A stretch of 5,403 nucleotides of DNA from an uncultured Collinsella sp. (GTDB lineage Bacteria; Actinomycetota; Coriobacteriia; Coriobacteriales; Coriobacteriaceae): positions 1-5,403 of the forward strand of contig CAUDVX010000068.1 of NCBI GenBank assembly GCA_958452935.1. The letters run 5' to 3'. Numbering within the stretch: position 1 is the first letter of the stretch; each line of letters opens with the position of its first letter. The position numbers and the translations under genes are program-made. Below the pieces are notes generated by a model, which saw only the letters and a list, made by a program, of their open reading frames with translations, searched no databases and was not told where the DNA came from. Shown here piece by piece: positions 1-3,924 of the stretch.

Positions 1-41
1 TTGTAGTCAATGGCGGGATTTGCAGTGAGCGTGTAAATCAT
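1..41 (-). CDS. Second PfkB-family sugar kinase, N-terminus only (cut by window edge)
   Basis: Reading the minus strand from the ATG at 41-39 gives MIYTLTANPAIDY, then the window ends inside codon 14. This matches the N-terminal strand of the PfkB family, particularly the 1-phosphofructokinase / tagatose-6-phosphate kinase branch, which usually opens with MIYTvTxNPxxDy. It is nearly the same as the start of the complete kinase at 271-1203 (MFYTLTANPAVDM), so the two are paralogues. A Shine-Dalgarno sequence GAAAGGAA lies at 54-47, with its AGGA core about 7 bases before the ATG, which supports this start. Two terminators separate it from the upstream kinase, so it probably has its own promoter. 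The substrate cannot be told from 13 residues; fructose 1-phosphate or tagatose 6-phosphate are both possible. The too-short length alone explains the lack of any further domain evidence. Confidence 0.8.
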   Translation of the reverse strand, partial: MIYTLTANPAIDY

Positions 42-165
42 GAATGTTCCTTTCACGAGTCAACGTGTTAATGAAAGTATATTCCACGCCACGTAAAAAG
101 GCTATAGCAACTCGGCGAACGGTGTAGAACGCGTGCAGCGCGGCAGAAAAGCGGCAAGGCTCGGC
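42..165 (-). promoter_or_regulatory. Leader and probable promoter region of the second PfkB kinase gene
   Basis: This stretch lies between terminator T2 and the start codon at 41, so a promoter for the second kinase gene is expected here. The clearest element is a TATACT hexamer (minus strand, 81-76) that resembles a -10 box and sits about 35 bases before the ATG. I cannot find a convincing -35 box 16 to 18 bases upstream of it; the nearest TTG-starting hexamer (TTGCTA) is 23 bases away, which is too far. The gene may need an activator, or the true promoter may be elsewhere. The ribosome binding site GAAAGGAA is at 54-47. No clear operator dyad is seen. Confidence 0.35.
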
Positions 166-192
166 AAAAAAAATCAGGAGCGCTTGCCCTGA
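166..192 (-). terminator. Second (distal) intrinsic terminator T2 after the kinase gene
   Basis: Read on the minus strand, TCAGG (192-188) pairs with CCTGA (178-174). One further G-U pair (187/179) leaves a 7-base loop, and eight T residues (173-166) follow directly. The stem is short, but the uninterrupted T run directly after it is characteristic of a Rho-independent terminator. It lies about 20 bases after the T-tract of the stronger terminator T1, so it looks like a back-up that catches read-through. Confidence 0.6.
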
Positions 193-210
193 CACTCATT
201 TGCAATTTAC

Positions 211-244
211 AAAAATGGCGCCACGGCCAAAACCGGGGCGCCAT
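211..244 (-). terminator. Intrinsic terminator T1 of the ptsH-ptsI-pfkB unit
   Basis: On the minus strand ATGGCGCC (244-237) pairs with GGCGCCAT (222-215). After one mismatch (236/223) three further G-C pairs (235-233 with 226-224) close a 6-base loop. The 3' side of the stem runs into a run of T (215-211). The GC-rich 12-position stem plus T-tract, 26 bases after the kinase stop codon, is a canonical Rho-independent terminator and marks the end of the upstream transcription unit. Confidence 0.87.
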
Positions 245-270
245 AGAACAACGAATATGTCGTTTTTCGC

Positions 271-1203
271 TTACTTGCGATCGAGCTTGCGGACAGCAAC
301 GCGCTTGCTGTACTCGTCAACGTGACCAAAGTCGCCAATGCCCACGGACTCGGCAACGTTGGCGCCGGTAGCCATAGCGAGCTTCATGGCCTCCTCGACG
401 TTGTCGCGATTCCTGTACCACTTGTGCAGGAATGCAGCGAGGGTGCAGTCGCCGGCGCAGACGGAAGAGACCAGCTTGATGTTGAACTCACGCTTGGCGT
501 ACCAGATGTCCTCGCCGTTGGAGAAGTAAGCGTCGCCGCGGCTACCACGGGTGAGCAGCACGTTCTGGACGCCGGCGTCATGGGCGAGCTTCATGGCAAC
601 GCGAACCTCGTCGTCGGTGTCGACCGGCACGCCAAAGATAGCCTTCATCTCGTGATGGTTCGGCTTGATGAGCAGCGGCTTCTTGTGAGCGAGCTCCTTG
701 AGCTTGTCGGAGGACAGGTCCAGGACGACGTCGGCGCCACGGGCCTGAGCGTGCTCCATGACCTGAGCCAGGAAGTCGGGCGTAGCTTTGGGAGGCACGG
801 AACCGGAGACGATCAGGCACTCAAGATCGCCCGCGGTGTCCAGGATGTTGTAGAGCTCCTCCTGGTGCTGCGGCGTAATCGGGGCGCCGGGGTTAAGGAT
901 GCCGTACTCGTGCTGGCCATCGTTGACGTAGGTGTTGATACGCGTGATGCCGTCGGTCCAAACCGGGCGGCACAGGCAACCCAGGTTCATGACCTCCTCG
1001 ACGATGAACTTGCCCGTGAAGCCGGCGAAGAAGCCGAGCGCGACGGTGTCGACGCCCATCTTCTTAAAGGCGAAGGACACGTCGAGGCCCTTGCCGTTGG
1101 CCGTGTAGCTGGCCGAGCCGGTGCGGACGTTCTCGTCGGGCTCGAGCGGAGAGCTCGAAACCGTCATGTCGACAGCCGGATTAGCGGTTAGCGTGTAGAA
1201 CAT
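271..1203 (-). CDS. fruK: PfkB-family sugar-phosphate kinase, probable 1-phosphofructokinase
   Basis: A complete 310-residue protein of normal length for 1-phosphofructokinase, which phosphorylates fructose 1-phosphate to fructose 1,6-bisphosphate with ATP in the cytoplasm. Visible PfkB landmarks are the N-terminal strand MFYTLTANPAVDM, the substrate-loop motif NGKGLDVS (36-43; GGKGxNV is usual), TRIN (88-91), SGSVPP (133-138), LIKPNHHEM (178-186), LLTRGSRG (217-223 region) and the C-terminal anion-hole/catalytic motif CAGD (249-252), with Asp252 the expected catalytic base. Position 249 is normally Gly; a TGC codon gives Cys, one base from GGC. The start is supported by AGGGGG at 1217-1212, 8 bases before the ATG. 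It follows ptsI by 74 bases and ends at terminator T1. The neighbouring fructose-type permease favours fructose 1-phosphate as substrate, but the altered motifs and the nearby paralogue leave tagatose 6-phosphate or another sugar phosphate open. Confidence 0.85.
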   Translation of the reverse strand: MFYTLTANPAVDMTVSSSPLEPDENVRTGSASYTANGKGLDVSFAFKKMGVDTVALGFFAGFTGKFIVEEVMNLGCLCRPVWTDGITRINTYVNDGQHEYGILNPGAPITPQHQEELYNILDTAGDLECLIVSGSVPPKATPDFLAQVMEHAQARGADVVLDLSSDKLKELAHKKPLLIKPNHHEMKAIFGVPVDTDDEVRVAMKLAHDAGVQNVLLTRGSRGDAYFSNGEDIWYAKREFNIKLVSSVCAGDCTLAAFLHKWYRNRDNVEEAMKLAMATGANVAESVGIGDFGHVDEYSKRVAVRKLDRK

Positions 1204-1230
1204 TTACAGTACCCCCTGTATATGTGAGGG

Positions 1231-1260
1231 CCGCGTGGCCGGCCCATTCCAACCACGCGG
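1231..1260 (-). promoter_or_regulatory. Hairpin in the ptsI-pfkB intergenic gap
   Basis: A perfect 8-bp dyad, CCGCGTGG (minus strand 1260-1253) with CCACGCGG (1238-1231), encloses a 14-base loop. It lies 17 bases after the ptsI stop codon and 27 bases before the kinase start. No T-run follows, so it is not a standard terminator. It could stabilise or define a processed 3' end of the ptsI message, or adjust expression of the kinase. CCCT directly after the stem (1230-1227) could pair weakly with the AGGG of the kinase ribosome site (1217-1214). The role is inference; the dyad is seen. Confidence 0.55.
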
Positions 1261-1277
1261 TTACCTCTGATACCAAA

Positions 1278-2981
1278 TTAACGAGCTGCGGACTCGAGCA
1301 GTGCCTTGACCTCGGCGGCGGTGTTGCAGGCGAGCGCCTTCTCGGCGAGCTCGTCGCACTCGGCCTTGGTCCACTGGCTGATGGTCTTGCGGGCGCGCAG
1401 GATCGACGGAGCGCTCATCGAGAACTCCTCCAGGCCCCAGCTGATCAGCAGCGGCTCAAGCAGCGGATCGGCAGCGGCCTCGCCGCACATACCGACCATG
1501 ATGCCGGCCTTCACGCCGCTCTCGATGATGTTCTTGAGCGAGCGGAGCACGGCGGGATAGTACACCTGGTACAGGTTGGAGATGGTGTCGTTGCCACGGT
1601 CGGCGCACATGGTGTAGCCGATCAGGTCGTTGGTGCCGATGGAGAAGAAGTCGGCGACCTCGGCCAGGCGGTCAGCGAGCAGCGATGCGGCAGGCGTCTC
1701 GACCATGATGCCGACCTCGATGTTCTCGTTGAACTTGCGGCCCTCTTCGGTCAGCTCGGCCTTGCACTGCTCGACGAGCTCCTTGACGGCCACGACCTCC
1801 TCGACGCAGGTGACGAGCGGGATCATGATCTTGACGTCACCGAAGGCGCTAGCGCGCAGCAGGGCGCGGAGCTGGACCTTGTACTGGTCGGGATTGGCCA
1901 GGCAGTAACGCACGGCGCGGAAGCCCATGAAGGGGTTGTCTTCCTTGACCATGTGCAGGTACGGAATCTCCTTGTCGCCGCCCACATCGAGCGTGCGGAT
2001 GATGACCGGAGCACCCTTGAGCGCGCTGGCGACCTTGCGGTAGGCGTTGAACTGCTCCTCCTCGGAAGGAAGCTCAGCGGAGTCCATGAACAGGAACTCG
2101 GAGCGGAACAGACCGATGGCCTCGGCATCGTGATCGAGCGCGTTGGGCACGTCATCGGGGTTACCGATGTTGCAGGCGATGATCTTCTTGATGCCGTCGG
2201 CAGTCACAGAAGGCTTGCCGCGGAAGGCCTCGAGAGCCGCCTTCTCGGCAGCGAAAGCCTCGGCCTTGGCGGTGTAGGCGGCGAGCGTCTCCTCGTCGGG
2301 ATCGGCCTCGACGACACCCTTGCCACCGTCGACGACAACGGTCATGCCGTTGCGAAGCGCGGTGCAGCTGTTAGAGACCGAAAGGACGGCCGGAATCTCG
2401 AGGGCGCGCGCGATGATCGCGGAGTGCGACGTGCGGCCACCGGTCTCGGTGACGATGCCGGCAACGTGAGCCTTATCGATCGTGGCGGTCATGGACGGCG
2501 TAAGGTCGTGAACGACAACGACGGTGTTCTCGGGCAGGACGGAGAGGTCGACGACCTCCTTGCCCAGCAGCTCGGCCAGAATACCGGTGCGGATGTCGGC
2601 GATGTCGGCCGCGCGCAGACGGAACATCTCGTCGTCCATGGACAGGAACATGTTCTCGAACATGGTCGAGGTGTCCATGAGCGCCTGCTCGGCGCAGGTG
2701 CCGCCATCAATGGCAGCGTTGATGGCGTCGGTCATGCCCGGATCCTGAGCCAGGACGATGTGTCCGCTCATGATCTCGGCCTCGGCCTCGCCCACCGTCT
2801 CCTTCATGTGGTCGGCCTGAGCCTGGGTCTTCTCGCAGAAGACCGAAAGAGCAGCCTGATAACGCTCCTTCTCTGCTGCCGAATCAGCAACCTCGTGCGG
2901 CTCAAACGTCAAGTCGGGATCGACGGCGACCATGACGGTGCCGATACCGATGCCCTCGGATGCGTTGACTCCCTGATACAT
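1278..2981 (-). CDS. ptsI: PTS enzyme I (phosphoenolpyruvate-protein phosphotransferase)
   Basis: A 567-residue cytoplasmic enzyme that autophosphorylates with PEP and passes the phosphate to HPr, the first step for all PTS sugars. Seen in order: N-terminal MYQGVNASEGIGIG (family start), an HPr-binding helical region (about 30-140), the phospho-histidine motif GGRTSHSAIIAR with His186, LFRSEFLFM (291-299, active-site Arg293), LDVGGDK (331-337), the PEP-site signature FFSIGTNDL (445-453), and VGMCGE with catalytic Cys499. The second signature continues as IGYTMCADRGN where TQYTLAxDRGN is usual; Asn451, Asp452 and Arg462 are kept. I chose the ATG at 2981 because it aligns with family N-termini and has AGAGG 7 bases upstream; ATG at 2987 (adding MG) is also possible, while an ATG at 3035 would add unrelated residues and read through a hairpin. 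It lies 133 bases after ptsH and 74 before the kinase gene, all co-directional. Confidence 0.97.
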   Translation of the reverse strand: MYQGVNASEGIGIGTVMVAVDPDLTFEPHEVADSAAEKERYQAALSVFCEKTQAQADHMKETVGEAEAEIMSGHIVLAQDPGMTDAINAAIDGGTCAEQALMDTSTMFENMFLSMDDEMFRLRAADIADIRTGILAELLGKEVVDLSVLPENTVVVVHDLTPSMTATIDKAHVAGIVTETGGRTSHSAIIARALEIPAVLSVSNSCTALRNGMTVVVDGGKGVVEADPDEETLAAYTAKAEAFAAEKAALEAFRGKPSVTADGIKKIIACNIGNPDDVPNALDHDAEAIGLFRSEFLFMDSAELPSEEEQFNAYRKVASALKGAPVIIRTLDVGGDKEIPYLHMVKEDNPFMGFRAVRYCLANPDQYKVQLRALLRASAFGDVKIMIPLVTCVEEVVAVKELVEQCKAELTEEGRKFNENIEVGIMVETPAASLLADRLAEVADFFSIGTNDLIGYTMCADRGNDTISNLYQVYYPAVLRSLKNIIESGVKAGIMVGMCGEAAADPLLEPLLISWGLEEFSMSAPSILRARKTISQWTKAECDELAEKALACNTAAEVKALLESAAR

Positions 2982-2998
2982 TCCCATTCCTCTCTCCG

Positions 2999-3034
2999 TG
3001 TCATGTGATAAAGCGTTTTGCCATATCCATGACA
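2999..3034 (-). promoter_or_regulatory. Dyad / hairpin just upstream of the ptsI ribosome site
   Basis: TGTCATG (3034-3028 read on the minus strand) pairs with CATGACA (3005-2999). Inside it GATA pairs with TATC (3027-3024 with 3010-3007) after one bulged base at 3006, giving an 11-bp stem. The loop (3011-3023), together with its flanking base 3010, holds AAAGCGTTTT (plus strand, 3010-3019), which resembles the core of LacI-family catabolite operators but lacks their outer TG and CA. The hairpin ends a few bases before the GGAGAGAGG ribosome-binding stretch of ptsI. It could act as RNA (translation control, mRNA end protection) or as a DNA operator; the sequence does not decide. Confidence 0.5.
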
Positions 3035-3071
3035 AAAGAGCGCAGCTACCTTGATACAGGTCACTGCGCCC
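3034..3071 (-). terminator. Terminator-like hairpin between ptsH and ptsI (probable attenuator)
   Basis: On the minus strand GCGCAG (3069-3064) pairs with CTGCGC (3045-3040). A 2x2 internal loop is followed by ACCT (3061-3058) with AGGT (3051-3048) around a 6-base loop. Outer pairs 3071-3038 and 3070-3039 extend the stem, and TTTT follows at 3037-3034. The stem is interrupted and the T-run short, so partial rather than complete termination is the likely effect. It would let most transcripts end after ptsH and give more HPr than enzyme I, a ratio commonly seen in bacteria. That role is inferred. Confidence 0.5.
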
Positions 3072-3114
3072 CCAAGTATGAACTTAATTGTTCAACATGC
3101 GACCCGTTTGAGTT

Positions 3115-3378
3115 CTACTCGCCAAGACCGCTCTTGATGAGCTCGATGGCAGCAGCCAGAGCCTCGGCCTCGTCAGCGCCATCGCACTTGACCTCGACCT
3201 CGGTACCACAGGGGATACCAGCGGCCATGAGGGCCATCGGGGACTTGCCGTTGACCTCCTTCTCGGGGGTGACGACAGTCACGTCGCAGGCGTACTTGCC
3301 CATGGTGGAGGCGAAGAGGCCGGCCGGACGCATGTGAAGACCCTGCGGATTGACGAGGGTAGCCTTCTCAGAAACCAT
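3115..3378 (-). CDS. ptsH: Phosphocarrier protein HPr
   Basis: An 87-residue protein, normal for HPr, which carries phosphate from enzyme I to the EIIA domains of PTS permeases in the cytoplasm. The active-site segment GLHMRPAG (13-20) has His15, the phosphorylated residue, and Arg17, which stabilises it. The regulatory-site segment NGKSPMALM (43-51) keeps Ser46, the residue that HPr kinase phosphorylates in low-GC Gram-positives. Residue 47 is Pro, where many HPr proteins have Ile. Whether this organism has HPr kinase cannot be seen here. The ATG at 3378 has a strong AAGGAG ribosome site at 3390-3385, 6 bases upstream. It is first in the ptsH-ptsI-pfkB series and is separated from ptsI by 133 bases holding two hairpins. 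Confidence 0.97.
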   Translation of the reverse strand: MVSEKATLVNPQGLHMRPAGLFASTMGKYACDVTVVTPEKEVNGKSPMALMAAGIPCGTEVEVKCDGADEAEALAAAIELIKSGLGE

Positions 3379-3516
3379 AATTGACTCCTTTTTTGTGTTT
3401 AACCCCTGTCATGCATGCGGCAGGAGTCAGATTCACGACGTTGTTTATATTAACTCACATCAAACTGTTTTTCATTATGTTTCGGACGAATTGTTGGACA
3501 GATGTGTTTGTCGTCC
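3379..3516 (-). other. Non-coding ptsH upstream region, AT-richer, promoter not pinned down
   Basis: This stretch between the long palindrome and ptsH must carry the ptsH promoter if ptsH is not read from the permease gene, which has its own terminator. Two -10-like hexamers are visible on the minus strand, CATAAT (3479-3474) and TATAAA (3449-3444). Neither has a good -35 box at the usual distance, so I do not assign a promoter. Composition is clearly more AT-rich than the coding parts. No gene is seen on either strand. Confidence 0.4.
3382..3429 (-). promoter_or_regulatory. ptsH: ptsH leader stem that can mask the Shine-Dalgarno sequence
   Basis: In the ptsH leader, TGACTCCT (minus strand 3429-3422) is perfectly complementary to AGGAGTCA (3389-3382), which contains the Shine-Dalgarno core. 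Pairing would hide the ribosome site in an 8-bp stem with a 32-base loop. Within the loop a competing small hairpin is possible: CCTGCC (3425-3420, overlapping the anti-SD) with GACAGG (3410-3405), around a GCATGCAT loop. This gives two mutually exclusive folds and so a possible translational switch. I recognise no known riboswitch family; the regulatory role is inference. Confidence 0.45.
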
Positions 3517-3668
3517 GCTTGCTCGCCCACAGGGGGCCGGGCGCGGCCAGTGAGATTTCCTGCTCTACAGTCCTGCTCGCACGAAGAGCACATTAAGTGC
3601 TCTTCGGCTCGTGCGGAACTCGCGATAAATCTCACTGGCCGCGCCCGGCCCCCTGTGGGCGAGCAAGC
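3517..3668. repeat. 152-bp long palindrome with perfect 42-bp arms and a nested hairpin
   Basis: The 42 bases at 3517-3558 are the exact reverse complement of 3627-3668, starting GCTTGCTCGCCCACAG and including a GC-rich core (GGGGGCCGGGCGCGGCC). The 68-base centre contains a second perfect 10-bp dyad (3582-3591 with 3597-3606) around ATTAA. Perfect identity of the arms is far beyond chance and suggests either recent insertion or selection for the fold. It lies in the gap between the permease terminator and the ptsH leader, with no transposase and no clear flanking target duplication. Possible identities are a MITE-like non-autonomous element, a genus-specific interspersed palindrome, or a structured RNA; I do not recognise a named family. 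Confidence 0.88.
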
Positions 3669-3772
3669 TGCGGAAACTCAGTCGGTCCAGAGCAATATCG
3701 TGCGAACGGAATTCTGGCTGATGATCTGTTCGCGACAAAGACTCAATGGGCAGTCCCCTCTATGCCCTTTTG
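3669..3772. other. Spacer between the two inverted repeats, nothing recognised
   Basis: No gene, promoter or known site is recognised here. Only short dyads are visible, for example GCGAAC (3702-3707) with GTTCGC (3728-3733), and CCAGA (3687-3691) with TCTGG (3713-3717), both within chance expectation. A short hairpin GGGCA/TGCCC (3748-3752/3763-3767) followed by TTTT on the plus strand has no plus-strand gene to terminate. Confidence 0.4.
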
Positions 3773-3843
3773 TAAGTTGCGGTGAAATAGGGACTGAATT
3801 AGGGGTTGAATTGTTTAAACAGTCCCTATTTCACCGCAACTTA
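3773..3843. repeat. 71-bp stem-loop with perfect 24-bp arms
   Basis: The bases 3773-3796 are the exact reverse complement of 3820-3843; the right arm reads CAGTCCCTATTTCACCGCAA then CTTA. The 23-base spacer includes AGGGGTTGAATT and overlaps an eight-base palindrome GTTTAAAC (3813-3820). The stem is not followed by a T-run on either strand, so it is not a simple terminator. It begins only about 10 bases beyond the permease terminator. A REP-like or MITE-like repeat is the best guess; no mobile gene accompanies it. Confidence 0.82.
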
Positions 3844-3853
3844 TTTGGGGATG

Positions 3854-3889
3854 AAAAAGGCGGAGGCCCTGGTGAGGGTCTCCGCCTTT
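3854..3889 (-). terminator. Intrinsic terminator of the PTS permease gene
   Basis: On the minus strand AAAGGCGGAG (3889-3880) pairs with CTCCGCCTTT (3865-3856). After one mismatch (3879/3866), CCCT/AGGG (3878-3875 with 3870-3867) closes a tetraloop (3874-3871). The stem spans 15 positions and runs into TTTTT (3858-3854). It starts 35 bases after the permease stop codon, so permease transcripts should end before the repeats and the ptsH leader. An A-run on the other side gives a weaker T-run in the plus direction as well. Confidence 0.9.
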
Positions 3890-3924
3890 GTTACAGGGGG
3901 CGATTGAAACCGCTGACTGCTGGA

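Noticed and set aside
322..1191. A long plus-strand open frame opposite the PfkB kinase gene
   Set aside because: Same cause: antisense of a GC-biased real gene, with no recognisable domain and no ribosome site of note.
1224..3008. A very long open frame on the plus strand opposite ptsI (594 codons)
   Set aside because: It is the antisense shadow of ptsI, whose enzyme I sequence is unmistakable; strong G/C third-position bias removes stop codons from the opposite strand. Its translation resembles no family I know.
2982..3035. Upstream ATG codons for ptsI at 3035 and 2987
   Set aside because: The 3035 start adds residues unlike any enzyme I and begins inside a hairpin. The 2987 start adds only Met-Gly and remains possible, but the 2981 start fits the family N-terminus and the ribosome site spacing better.
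3444..3479. Promoter for ptsH using TATAAA or CATAAT as the -10 box
   Set aside because: Neither has a fair -35 hexamer at 16 to 18 bases nor an extended -10, so no promoter is assigned.
3748..3771. Small plus-strand hairpin GGGCA/TGCCC followed by TTTT
   Set aside because: The stem has only 5 bp and there is no plus-strand gene before it, so a terminator call is not supported.
3381..3785. Short plus-strand open frames across the ptsH leader, the palindrome and the spacer
   Set aside because: They run through the inverted-repeat arms, have no family resemblance and change reading with each repeat; I treat the stretch as non-coding.
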